Of a DNA stretch of 64,000 bases, positions 13,901 to 25,117 are shown piece after piece (within the stretch, counting starts at the first letter, position 1; every line of letters begins with the position of its first letter). Source of the DNA: Chaetomium olivaceum (lineage: Eukaryota > Ascomycota > Sordariomycetes > Sordariales > Chaetomiaceae). Under the pieces are notes generated by a model. That model was not told the origin of the DNA. It saw nothing but the letters and a program-made list of their open reading frames with translations, and searched no databases. The position numbers and the translations under genes are program-made. Location of the stretch: the NCBI GenBank assembly GCA_039881045.1, contig JAYWVB010000005.1, forward strand, positions 868,001 through 932,000. Direction: 5' to 3'.

Positions 13901-15326
13901 CACTCGCCCGGTTTATCACACTGAGGGTATGCGTAGCACCCTTCTCGAGCTAGATGCAGTGGCCCAGGTAGAGCGGAAAGCCAGACACGGCAAGCGAGTC
14001 CAGCTTGCTTGGGAAGACCCGTCGGCGACCCCGCAACAGGACGAAGAAGATGACGAGGAAGTTCCACTCGGCATGCTCTTTGCCGCAAAGGCCGCGGCCC
14101 CGGGGGGCTCCACCCGGTTGACGATGGATATCAGCACGCTCATGAGTGAGATGCACCGCCCACTCGGTCTGATGGAGCGCCGCGAAATAGAGGAGAACGA
14201 GCCGCTTAGTCGGCGCCGCGACAGGTTACAGGGGAGGGTGGAAGAGCAGGTACCTAATCCACTCGCGGTCTTTCAGCAGCGCTTGAGCCATATGCCTGGG
14301 GGCATGGGCATGCGGTCGCAAACGCGCCTGACCCTGCCCCTTCCACAGCCGGGCGGATCCCGCGCCGGTTCTATGCTTGGCTCTCGCCCGGGTTCCGCCG
14401 CAGAAGGAAGCGAGCCCGAGCTCGAGGGCGAGACCCTCGCAGCTCGCCGAGCCCGGTTGGCAGCCGAAAACCCGCTCCCGCGAACCCGGCCGGTCAGCAG
14501 TTCCTTCACAGCGGAGCTGCTGAGAGAATTTGGCCCCGGCGAAGGGGGAGATGCCCAGAAACTCGGTGCCAACCTGACGCACAGCCGCGCCGCTTCCCGC
14601 GATACCACTGGCGGTGCTGGTATCGAAAACGGCGCTGCTGTCCCGGAGGAGGAAGAGACCCTCGGCCAGCGCCGCCGCCGTCTTCAGCGCGAGCGTGAGG
14701 CGCGTGAGCGCGAGATGGCTTTCAGCACGCTCAACCGCGCAGCCACGCCGGTGGGGCCGCGTGCCGACGCACCTCGCCCCTCCGCGCCGGTTGGTATGGC
14801 CGGTGTCCTGGGCGCTGTCGGTCCCGGCGGTGGCATGATGATGGATCCCCGTGAACAGGAACGCTTGAGGCGTGAGGCTGAGGGGGCCCGGCACCGACAA
14901 GATATGGATATCAAGATGGCTGCGATGCGGGCGCAGATGCCTACGAGCCTGACGGCGCCGTCCGTGGGCGGCCACGCCGGAGGTTACCTGGGAGGACGGT
15001 TTAATGATGGTGGTGGTGGGACTGGAGCGCAGTCGGGGCTAGGGTATGGGGGGGTTGGCGGTGGCCTATTGGGAATGCACCAGCAGCAGCGGTCGAGCAC
15101 GCTCCTTGGAGCACAGGGGATGAGCATGGGGCAGGGCGCGTATGGCGGCTCGACACCGAACTTGGGCATGTACCAGAACGGTGCGGTCGCGAGTATGAGT
15201 GTCAATACACTACCGTTGCAGGGGGCCGGGTATCCGATGCCGATGCCGATGCCGATGCCGATAGGACCTGGCGGGCAGGGGCATATGGATATGGTTGAGC
15301 GGTGGCGGCAGGGTGTGATGCCTTGA
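10948..15326 (+). CDS. Large conserved fungal protein of unknown function, Ser/Pro-rich, frame-interrupted
   Basis: Five successive blocks look like one protein of about 1,450 residues: 10948-~11700, ~11690-12150, ~12150-13055, ~13055-13257 and ~13257-15326. Each block is coherent, and the later joins fall on short runs (GGGGG at 12146-12150, GGGG at 13054-13057, AAA at 13257-13259). Every switch is equivalent to one missing base, which points to assembly indels rather than introns; no matching splice signals are present. The protein is mostly disordered. It has an N-terminal Ser/Ala/Pro-rich region, a decapeptide KRKTLVKRNS present twice (about 13525-13620), acidic stretches, and repeated basic motifs of the kind ETLxxRRxRL (EPLSRRRDRL, ETLAARRARL, ETLGQRRRRL). 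It ends in a Gly/Met-rich tail with a (PM)n repeat. No enzymatic domain, signal peptide or membrane segment is seen. ATG 10948 is the first in-frame start of the leading block. Confidence 0.65.
15234..15261 (+). repeat. CCGATG microsatellite coding for a Pro-Met repeat
   Basis: Four and a half CCGATG hexamers in frame encode PMPMPMPMP near the C-terminus of the large hypothetical protein. Confidence 0.9.
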
Positions 15327-15901
15327 TGGCCTTTTCACTGGCATAGCGAGCTGGTGCTTCTTGTTCGTGGTTGTCGGCCTGTACTGTGGTAATAGTGGAG
15401 GAAGATAGACTGTACGAGGGGCTCCTAGAGTGAGTTGGAACGGGTTGGGCGAGCTTGAACGGCCTATTCGTTTCTCAGACGTTAGTTTTGGTCTTGGCAT
15501 AGCATAGCGTTGCGAGGGCTCTCTTTTGTGTAGCTAGACTTGTAGTAACCGAACCCTTTTTCTCTCGCCGTTGAGGAACGCAGTGGTGGTTGTGTCAGTG
15601 CCCTGTTGCCCCGTGTGAGAGAGCAGCCTGGGTTAGGGTTAGACTTTGCTCTGGCCAGGCAGGCAACTGTGGACCCCCCCTTTTGCCTGCCCCGGGTCGG
15701 CTTGGGTCGGGTGTGTTTTATCCCCTGCCATGTGCCTGCTGACCTTTCCAACTCCAACGTCATCCTCCCGATTTCATCACCAGACAACGCACGTCCCGAC
15801 GGCGGCTGCACTGCTGCGCCGCATGTCAAAGCTCGATGGCGGCTGGAACAGAACGGCAGACCGTTACTCTTACACCTTAGAAACCTAAAACACCAACCAA
15901 C
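15327..15901. other. Intergenic, terminator of the large gene and promoter of the Btn1-like gene
   Basis: Two same-strand genes flank it. A C/T-rich tract (about 15670-15775) lies upstream of ATG 15902, as is common in fungal promoters. No gene seen. Confidence 0.5.
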
Positions 15902-17382
15902 ATGAACCGCTCTCCTTCGGCCTCGGGCTTGCTCCCGCTGCCGGGCACCCCATCTTCGTCGTGGGCTCTCTACCGCGCTCGTTTGTCCACCATGTTTCGC
16001 AACACCGACGTCAGGGTGGTCGTCGCTTTCTGGTTATTCGGTACGGCTGCCATCAAGATCTCCCCCCACCAAACACCAACCCTCCCCCGCCGTCCATTCA
16101 AGCAACTTACATACATAACTAACCCCCGCCCCAAACAACAACAGGCCTCATCAACAACATCCTCTACGTGCTCGTGCTCTCGGCCGCCCAAGACCTCGTC
16201 GGCACCGCCGTGCCCAAGGGCGCCGTCCTGCTCGCCGACGTCCTGCCCTCCTTCCTCACCAAGCTGGTCGCGCCCTACTTCATCCACCGCGTCCCCTACG
16301 CCGTGCGCATCTCCGTCTTTGTCGCGCTGTCGTGCGCCGGCATGCTGGTCGTCGCCGCCGCGCCCGTCCAGGGCGCCGTGCCGGTCAAGTTGCTCGGCGT
16401 GGTGCTGGCCAGTTTGTCGAGTGGTGGGGGGGAGTTGAGCTTTTTGGGGCTGACGCATTATTATGGGCATGCGAGTCTGGCGGCGTGGGGGAGTGGCACC
16501 GGAGGGGCGGGGTTGATTGGGGCGGGGCTGTATGTGGTGCTGACGGGGTGGATTGGGTTGGGGGTGAGGGGGAGCTTGCTGGTTGGGGCGCTGCTGCCGA
16601 GCGTGATGGTGGTGGCGTTTTGGGGGATTTTGCCGAGGGGCCCGTTGAAGGGGTGGAAGGGCGGGTATGAGCGGGTGGCGGAGCCGGAGGAGGTGGATGG
16701 AGAGGAGGAGGGCTTTGAGGATGTGCCGGCGGGCGCGGCGTCCGCTGGGTTGCTGGCGCCGGGACCGTCGGTGGCGGCTACGGCGTACACGCACCACGAG
16801 GGGCGCGCGGGGAGGACGTCGTTCTGGGGGAATGTGCGGCGGGCGAGGGCGTTGTTTTTCCCGTACATGCTGCCGCTGCTGCTTGTGTACGTTGCTGAGT
16901 ACACCATCAACCAGGGTGTGGCGCCGACGCTGCTGTTTCCGCTGGACCAGTCGCCCTTCTCCGAGTTCCGGGAGTACTACCCGTTCTACGGCTTTCTCTA
17001 CCAGCTCGGCGTGTTCATCTCGCGCTCATCGACGCCGTTCATCCGGATCCACCACCTGTACCTGCCCTCGTTCCTGCAGGTCGCCAACCTCGTTCTGCTG
17101 ACGCTACACGCGGTGCTCAACTTCATCCCGTCCGTCTACCTGGTGTTTGTCATCATCTTCTGGGAGGGCCTGCTCGGCGGTGCGGTCTACGTCAACACTT
17201 TTGCCGAGATCATGGAGAATGTGCCGGCGGAAGACCGGGAGTTTAGCTTGGGCGCCACCTCTGTCAGTGATAGCGGCGGCATCTGCATTGCGGGCTTCGT
17301 GGGTATGGCTATGGAGGTGTGGTTGTGCCGGTGGCAGGTCAGCCAGGGCCGTGATTATTGCCGGCGTATCGAGGCGAGCTGA
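15902..17382 (+). CDS. btn1: Btn1/CLN3 (battenin) family vacuolar membrane protein
   Basis: Two exons (15902-16040 and 16145-17382) are joined by a 104-bp intron with donor GTACGG and acceptor AACAG. The split glycine codon restores an open frame, giving 458 residues, close to yeast Btn1 and human CLN3. Recognisable family text: FWLFGLINNILYVLVLSAAQ at the first membrane segment, GGGELSFLGLTHYYG with the conserved serine-threonine stretch, EYTINQGVAPTLLFP, and the C-terminal NVPAEDREFSLGATSVSDS(G)G. About ten hydrophobic segments are visible, with one acidic cytosolic loop (around residues 255-290). CLN3 proteins sit in the lysosome/vacuole membrane and act in pH and basic amino acid or phosphodiester homeostasis. 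That role is family knowledge; no regulation is evident here. GC-rich third positions and no frame breaks. Confidence 0.92.
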
Positions 17383-18725
17383 GAATTTGTGAAGTTTAAT
17401 TGAAGGGTTAGAAAGTGCATACATGTGCAAGGGCTATGGTGGTGCAATTTCCACGCATAGATGCCAGGCCGAGAGTGTGGACCTCGGAGTTGGTTGGCTT
17501 TATAAATCCATATTCATGGTTCATGTCAAACATGATCATCACCTCAATGAGAAACCTTTTAACATTGGTTGGCCGCCGCTTGTTTCCCTTATAAACCACA
17601 CCGGCCCTTTTTCCATTTCTCGATCGTACTTTATAGACGCCCGTTTCGTTGGTTGTTAAATGTCTTATCATTTCTTCTTGTTGAACCCCACCGGGAATTG
17701 ACGGGTTGTCGGTTTTGCCTTTTGCCTTAGACCCGACAGTCTGGTTGCACTTGCAATGGCAAGCAAGATCTTTATGCTTCATGCTGATCTCCCGCTTCAA
17801 TGCAGAGTCAGGTAGGACTGCAAGATCTTTTGGAATCATCTGATCTCGAGATGTTACTTCGATGAGTTGCGAACACATGGTGGTGTTCCCCTCATGGACA
17901 CCCAAGCTCTTGAAGCGCCCTCAGAGTGGAGAGGAAGACATGTGATGGGGAACTGATAACCGGGCGGGATTTACCCGCCAGCGCCGATCACGCAAACAGC
18001 AGCAGATGCCTCGTCAACAACGCCCAGGCGGGACTTCCCCCAAGACGAGCAGGTGGGCAGCAACAACAACACAGCTCCAGTCGCCCCTACATCGCGTTCC
18101 ACCCACAATCGCAGCAATCGGGAACCCGGAAAGGTGCCAGCCATGGAAGGCACAAATTAAGTTTATCTTAGCTTCGGCATCCCCAACCGAAGGAGGAACC
18201 CATTGCGAGTCGATTGGTCAATCCATGGCTGGCCTTGATTGCCCCGCATCCATACACAAACGAGTAGCACTGCAACACCGCTGGGACCTGCCGTTGCGGA
18301 TCTAGCGGCGGGACATGGCAGACCCCCGGACTCTTACTGGACAAGGCAGTTGCTCGGCCGAGCAAACCAGCAGCTGCCACAATCGGACACGCCCAGACGC
18401 GATGTCGCTGTCGAATTGCGTGCAGCTGTCAATTAATTCGTTTCCAGAAGGCGCAAAGGAGGGGAGAGATTGTGTATGGTGCTGGCAGTCTTCACTTTTG
18501 AGTTGCACGAAGCGATCGGCATGTCGCTGACAAGCCGCCCTCGGCAACCACCATCCCAGTCGAGACGAGAGACCAGGGGGAGAGAAACAAGGCAGGATGC
18601 ATGAGAAAAAAAAACAATACATATTGAGGGCCATCCCCTCGGTCCAGGACTAAGATGCTGATCGTGTTGCTCTACCCTTTCCATCTTTCCTCCAACCCGA
18701 CATCTCTGGTGGTTGTTGATTCAGG
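17383..18725. other. Intergenic, upstream region of the M28 aminopeptidase
   Basis: A 165-codon open frame on the minus strand (17408-17905) has no family motifs, and I regard it as chance. The last 100 bases before 18726 are pyrimidine-rich. Nothing else supported. Confidence 0.45.
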
Positions 18726-20395
18726 ATGAGGACCTCTACCGCTTCTCTCCTCGCTTTCGCCGTCCCCGCCTTGGCAACCGCCGGCGGCGGACCAGAGCAC
18801 GGACATGAGGGCCCAAAGGGACCCAAGCCGGCCTTCGTCAACTCAAAGAAGCTCCAGTCGCTGATCAAGATTGAGGACCTCCTCGCCGGCTCCCAAACTC
18901 TCCAGGACATCGCCGACGCCCACGGCGGCAACCGCGCTTTTGGCGGCGGCGGCCACAACGCCACCGTTGACTACATCTACAACACGCTGACAGCCCTCGA
19001 TTATTACAACGTGGTCAAGCAGCCCTTCCCCGAGATCTACTCGGAGGGCAAGGGCTCGCTCAGCGTCGATGGCGCCGACGTGCCGGCCGATACCCTGACC
19101 TATACCCCCGGCGGCGAAGCCACCAAGCCGCTCGTGGCCGTCGCCAACCTGGGCTGCGACGCCGCGGATTACCCCGCCGAGGTATCTGGCAATATCGCCT
19201 TCATCTCGCGCGGCACTTGTACCTTTAGCCAAAAGTCTATCAACGCCAAGGCGGCCGGCGCTGTGGCGGCTATCATCTACAACAACGAGCCCGGCGAACT
19301 GGCGGGCACCCTGGGTGAGCCGTTCAAGGAGTATGCCCCCGTTCTGGGCATCAGCCAAGAGGATTCCAAGCCGCTGTTGGAGAAGCTGGCCCAGGGCGAG
19401 GTGATCGCCACGGTCAAGATTGATGCGCTGGTTGAGGAGCGCGTGAGCTACAACGTCATTGCTGAGACGAAGGGCGGTGACCACGACAATGTGCTGGTTC
19501 TCGGTGGACACTCCGACTCCGTGCCTGCCGGCCCCGGTATCAAGTGAGTTCTCTGCTTAGGACGGTTTCACAATCTTGAATCATGCTAATACGCTCTAGC
19601 GACGACGGCTCCGGCACGATCGGTATCCTCACCGTCGCCAAGGCACTCGCCAAGTTCCGCGTCAAGAACGCCGTCCGCTTCGCTTTCTGGAGCGCTGAGG
19701 AGTTCGGCCTGCTCGGCTCGTACTTTTACCTCAACTCGCTCAACAGCTCCGAGACCGAGGTGGCCAAGATCCGCGCCTACCTCAACTTTGACATGGTAAA
19801 TACACCCATCTCCTTTGATTCACCAACCCCAAAGCCCACGCTAACACCCGCCTAGATTGCCAGCCCCAACTACATCTACGGCATCTACGATGGCGATGGA
19901 GGCGCATTCAACCTCACGGGCCCCGCCGGCTCCGACGTCATCGAGAAGGACTTTGAGGACTTCTTCAAGAGCAAGAACACACCGTCGGTGCCCACCGAAT
20001 TCTCTGGCCGTTCCGACTACGCCGCCTTCATCGAGAACGGCATCCCCTCGGGCGGCCTGTTCACCGGCGCCGAGGTGCCCAAGACCGAGGAGGAGGCCAA
20101 GCTGTTCGGCGGCGAGGTCGGCGTGGCATACGACATCAACTACCACAAGCCCGGCGACGACATCAACAACCTGGCGCTGGATGCGTATCTGCTCAATACA
20201 CAGGCCATTGCCCACTCGGTGGCCAAGTATGCCCTCAGCTTCAAGACCCTGCCTGCGGTGGAGCCCAAGGCGAGGAGGTGGGATGCCGATCGCGCACGCA
20301 TCCTCAAGCGCAGTGGGGATCGCATGGCCATGCCGGGCATACGCACTCGGGGCCTTGCGGTGGTGGTGCGACTATCTAGGGTGTTTATTCTGTAG
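18726..20395 (+). CDS. Secreted/vacuolar M28 aminopeptidase with PA domain (aminopeptidase Y type)
   Basis: Three exons: 18726-19543, 19600-19795 and 19856-20395. The introns are 56 and 60 bp and have clear branch sites. The start gives a signal peptide (MRTSTASLLAFAVPALATA). A protease-associated domain covers about residues 130-225. The dizinc M28 site is complete: GGHSDS (first His/Asp region, ~residue 262), NDDGSG (bridging Asp), SAEEFGLLGS (catalytic Glu and Glu ligand), LNFDM (Asp ligand) and NYHKPGDD (last His, ~residue 433). It removes N-terminal residues from peptides; relatives are vacuolar or extracellular. The last ~20 codons look wrong: from about 20321 the +1-shifted frame reads HTHSGPCGGGATI and stops at 20379, which is the C-terminus expected for this family. 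So a base is probably missing near 20321-20330, and the printed tail (…RLSRVFIL) is likely not native. Confidence 0.92.
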
Positions 20396-21263
20396 TTATG
20401 TAATTTCATGAGAGCGTGGTATATGATTCATGATAATCAATGTATATTCGATGACGAGCAGCAAAATGTACTCTCTTACTCAGACTGGGGACCCGTGACC
20501 TGTAATTGTCGAACTTCAAGTTGTTGCCCTCATCTCTAGAGGTTAAGAACTTGCTGTACTAGCTGCCGAATTTGGTAGGGAGGGCTGCCATTTTCGGGTG
20601 GTTTGAAACCAACCTACTTAACTCTCCGCTCCAATATCTGTCCCAGCTCTTAGGTCCATGGTTTGAGAAAGCGGTGCCCGGAGTCCCGAAACCCGTTGTC
20701 TTCAACCCTATCCATTTTTGGCTCCCTAACACGCGGCGCGTAGCGGTATAACCAGAAACATATCATGATCTGCGTCCTACTCCCTTCCTACTATTCCCAA
20801 CCCGTCCACTCGACCGCCGGTAACCTTCGATACACCCGATACTAGACGCCTAACCTTGGATACCTAATCCATTATCATCGCTATACGAGCACATTGCCCA
20901 CCGCAGCTGCTCTCGTAGGCCGTAGTAGAGATTTTGACACGGGGTGTTGAGTTTTTGGTATCTAATAGAGTTCTGTCTGGAGTTGTCCAGGGCAGTTTAC
21001 TACCAAATGGTGGCTCCATTGGTCTCCGGTGCAGGGTCGTTATGCAGTATGCATTTATGTGGTATGGTTGAATCCCATTCCCACGTGAATGCCCCATATG
21101 TATGCAGGTAGGTGGGTAGGTAGGTACCTACATACGTACAGATTACTTTTGGGCAACCCCTTGTCGCAAACTGTTCACCATTAGATCGAGTTACCGTCGG
21201 TTGTCGAGCCCCCACAGCTATCAAAGTAGCAATCAGCATAGGCGGCAATCGAACCGGCCACTA
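20396..21263. other. Intergenic
   Basis: No gene recognised. It contains a GGTA/AGGT-type microsatellite just before the HET gene, listed separately. Confidence 0.5.
21106..21132. repeat. AGGT-type microsatellite
   Basis: The run reads GGTAGGTGGGTAGGTAGGTA. Similar short GGTA/TACC runs recur in intergenic DNA of this window (about 4683-4695, 32630-32645, 44537-44560, 60604-60618 and 63948-63965). Confidence 0.8.
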
Positions 21264-23290
21264 ATGGAATCGACTAGTTCCACAACTTTGGGTACCAAGA
21301 GCGAACAGCAACCTGGTGCCCTGCTATGTCCTGTATGTCACAATCTCACGGGCGCCGGAGACGAACCGGTCGAGAATAAAACGGGGAGGAAGGTGACGGA
21401 CAAACTGCCGTTATCAGTGCCACAGAGCTTCGGTTTGACTGCCAGGCATGCCAACTACTCCGCAGAAGCATAGAAAGCTTTACGCCCATTGACTCCACCC
21501 TCTTTGACCTTACCGGCGTGGAGATTGGCCTCTACATCATTCCAGATAAACCGGTTCTGGTAGAGTTGTCCGGGGTTGTGATGGACTCTGGCGGTGAAGC
21601 TACAGTAGTAGACGAGTCATTGATGTTGTTCTGCGATCGCCTTGCGCGAGTGAGTACCGCCGTCTTAGTGCCTTGAACAAGTCGGGCAACGACAGAAAGC
21701 GACTGACGGTAAGACAGGAAACGTGCCCACTGTTGCCGACAATGGGATCTCTCGAGATAGTCAATCCACACTCCGGATCGCCTGACTGCTTCGAGTTCAT
21801 ACGCGCGAAATTGGAGAGTTGCCGATGCACACATGCGGCGTGCGCCAAACCAGCCGAAAGCATGGTGTTACCAAAGAGGTCATCAGTCTTGAGGACCCTT
21901 CCGACACAATTAGATTAATAGAGCCGCTACAAGGCCTGCATGGCAAATACGCAGCACTTAGCCACTGTTGGGGAGCTCACCAACCTATCAAGACAACCCT
22001 CGCCAGCCTCGCGGCCATGAAGCAGGCCATCCCTTGGACCAGCCTCACGGCCGTGTTCAAGGACGCAATCCGCATATGCAAGGAAGTCGGAATCGCCTTC
22101 TTGTGGATCGACTCGCTTTGCATCGTCCAGGATAGCCTGCCAGACTGGGAGGTAGAATCTTCCAAGATGTGCGAGTACTACGGAAACGCGCATCTGACCA
22201 TATCCGCCGGGTCTTCCCCCGACGGGACCGTTTCTTTTCTCTCCGACCGAGCTGCCGCTTGGGTCCCACGCGTCTTGGAGATACTAACAGACACCACCCG
22301 ATCCGTTTTCTGGCCTATCTTTGCGCGCAGAGCGCTCATGCGGGATAGCGACAAACTCGGGACACGCGCGTGGGCATGGCAAGAACAGGTCCTTTCCTCC
22401 CGCATCGTCCATTTCTCTTCGTCCTCTGTGATCTGGGCCTGAAGAGAGGGACAGGTCGCCCAAGACGGCTGGGACGGAACACGGCACCTCACCAGCCACT
22501 TCGCCTGGGACCTGACGTGTGATTCATGGGACCGCACGACGCCGGCCGACCCATATTCTGCATGGTGCCAGGCCGTCGAGAGCTTTTGCGTGCTCCATAT
22601 CACATACCTGTCAGACCGGCTGCCGGCCATCGGCGGGGTGGCCGCCCTCTTTCGACCGAGGATGAAGGGTCGCTACCTGGCCGGACACTGGGAAGACGAC
22701 CTCGTGCGCAGCCTGTGCTGGGGGGCGAAATACTACCCATCCGAGCCCGACCTGCTTGCCGCGCCGGAGGACTATCTCGCGCCGACGTGGTCATGGGTAT
22801 CGGTTGTGGCGCACATATGGTATTACTTGACACCTAACTTTCGCCCAAGGGCGGAAGTAGTGAAGGTGTTTGCTCGCAGCTTGGTCTCAATCCGTTTGGC
22901 AGGGTTTCGGCCGGCTTTGCCGAGCTTCGGGGCAGGCTTGTAGAGTGCGAGCTCGCCAACGACAAGGGCCATGCGAAGATGTCCGCCTACAGAGTCTTAC
23001 CTACCCACCGAGGTGGAGTTTGCACCAACCTTTGTGTGGACTACTTGCTCACGGCCAAAGATGGTTATGTCACGAGAGCGCAAGGCCAGGACCCGGTTCT
23101 GGCGGCGCCCCTGGCTGTTCGAGCCTACAGCTTACTCGTTGGGGAGGCGAAGGGGGACTCGGGGAGGGTCGTGTTTGCATTGCTTCTCGGCCGATGCCAT
23201 GAAGGCAGGTATTGTCGTCTAGGCTTGCTACGGCTTAGCGATGATGACTGGTTTGCAGCCGCCCGGGATACGACTGTTGTTATCGAGTAG
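21264..23290 (+). pseudogene. HET-domain (heterokaryon incompatibility-type) protein, interrupted
   Basis: The parts read in order as a typical HET protein: an N-terminal cysteine cluster (LCPVCHNL; DCQACQLLRRSIESF), a 68-bp intron (21650-21717, GTGAGT...ACAG), a second cysteine/His stretch (CRCTHAACAKP), and the HET domain proper. The HET motifs are KYAALSHCWG, AIPWTSL, IAFLWIDSLCIVQDS and MCEYYGNAHLTISAG, followed by LPAIGGVAAL, YLAGHWEDDLVRSLCW and APTWSWVSV. Continuity needs three one-base frame changes (about 21428, 21875 and 22860, all equivalent to a lost base). There is also an in-frame TGA at 22440-22442 between the HET domain and its C-terminal extension. HET proteins trigger incompatibility cell death after fusion of unlike hyphae. 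Given the nonsense codon this may be a dead copy, but sequencing indels would explain the frame changes. Confidence 0.8.
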
Positions 23291-25117
23291 TTGCAGGCCT
23301 GGATGGGATAGATAGTACCGCCTGTCATGCAATATCCCTCTGACAGCCCCTACGACGCGAGCACCTTTTTATGTCTTATTATAGCCGTGAGCACGGGGTA
23401 TTACGCGGCTATGGCACTAGATTCAACGTCAAACCCCCAGACCCGACGCTCCGTTGTTCAACAGGTGGGTTGACCAAGGGTTACAGGCCGAATCTATGTT
23501 CCCGGGGGTTGTCGAGTGACAAGTAGGCTATGGGCACCCTTTGTGCTTCGTGCTTTGCGGACATAGTCCACTACTAGGACGTCGCTCGGGGTGGATATTA
23601 GGTAGGATGCGTCACTCTTTGGCTTGTTCAGACGCGGGGACTGCGCGCCATTAGCGGCCCCTTAAGGGTTATAAAATTATCTACTGCACCGTATCCAGCG
23701 TGTAGCCCCGTGGGCGAATGACTATAGTTTAGCTGGACTGACATGACTGTTCGCAGAGGTGGCGGATGAATCGATACATCCCAGAGTTAGCGTTCATGTC
23801 GGCCAAATCCAATCCATCACGGACACCAGCAGCAAGGATCCCACCCCAAGCATCACTGTCCCCAAGACTTCCAACATAAACCTCTGCTCATGTGCCGCTA
23901 ACTGCTCCCTAGCTTCTCTTGAAGCTCGCTCTCGGTGCTTCGCATCGTGGCGGGCAGATGATGTCCACGTACCTAATGTAGAAAAACCATCCCGGAATTA
24001 AAGATCATCCAAGTCTCCCAAAGTATCATAACCTGTTGATTAGTAACTCTACGGTAAGAACTTTGGCCATCCCCTTCTCTATCCGGCATCAAGTCTCGAA
24101 AGGATCGCCCAGGTCTTTTCTTCTTTGACTGTACGCAGAGAACCCTGAAATTTCAAAGCCCTTTAGCAAGGTTCCGCATCCTTCTTAAGATGAATAACAA
24201 TTACCGTCCCATGAGAGGGTAAAATAAACAAACGGGAACAACGTGCCCTGTTGCGATTGGGACCAGGGTACGGCATTTTCTTTTCATATCCTTCAATCAG
24301 AAGCCAGAAGCCAACAGCTGAAACCCCGTTCCCTGGCATTGCCAAGGCCTCAGAACAGACGAACGACGAACAAGCTCTTCCAAGTCAAGTCTCCACAAGG
24401 CACAGCTTACCCGACCCCCATGGGCAAGTGACCGCCACGAGGCGGCGTTGAGATGCCGAGCAGTGAGGGTTCAAGTCCTGAATTTGGCCCAAGCCACTGC
24501 GACGCCCGGGTGACCAAACTACCGATTTAGAACGGCAAAGCCTCCTTGCAGCCGCTAAAATAGTCATGCTCAGGTGAGGTAATGTCAATTACCTCTTGGA
24601 AACCACAACAAGGATCGGCGACTCTCTCCAAGATTGACTTTCGACTTTATTCGGGTCTCCATTCTCCCTCCCACAGGCGCCAGCTTTTTGGCAGCAGGGA
24701 CTGGTGCCACCATACCAGCAGCAACCCGCAAAAGACCCATTCTCCCGCTGACAAGCATTGCAATGTGGTTGCCTTCGGGAAGCCCAAGGGTTTCGGGCCG
24801 GGGTTGGGCTGAGCATCCATGCTGCGTCGCTTGACCGCCAATGGATCGCCTCGTTCGAGAGGGCTGAGCGACATCAAACCCCCGTCCTCCACCCCGCAGA
24901 GTCGAAGCTTATGCTTGGCAGACAGGCTAGGGGGCTTGGACCGCTGTTCAACCTTTTCTTCAAGGCGTGTCAAGAGTCCATTGATCCATGAAGGACGGAA
25001 ATGTATAAGAGAATGGCGTTACGCTATGGCTTTGGACGTTTTGTCTTCTTGGTTATCCCGCCTCGACGACACTTGATTCCCACCATCCCATAGCCGTCCC
25101 CCCTCCCCACCGCAAAG
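23291..25117. other. Intergenic, about 1.8 kb
   Basis: No supported gene. A GGTTCAAGTCC string near 24468 resembles a tRNA T-loop box but no cloverleaf can be formed around it. The last part is the upstream region of the M13 peptidase gene; a missing first exon with a signal or anchor sequence could lie here. Confidence 0.45.

Noticed and set aside
14226..14975. 249-codon open frame on the minus strand
   Set aside because: Antisense shadow of the GC-rich large hypothetical gene.
17408..17905. 165-codon open frame on the minus strand after the Btn1-like gene
   Set aside because: No recognisable motif and poor codon usage compared with the neighbours; treated as chance.
24440..24500. Possible tRNA (GGTTCAAGTCC T-loop box)
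   Set aside because: The T-stem does not pair and no D-arm, anticodon arm or acceptor stem can be formed around it.
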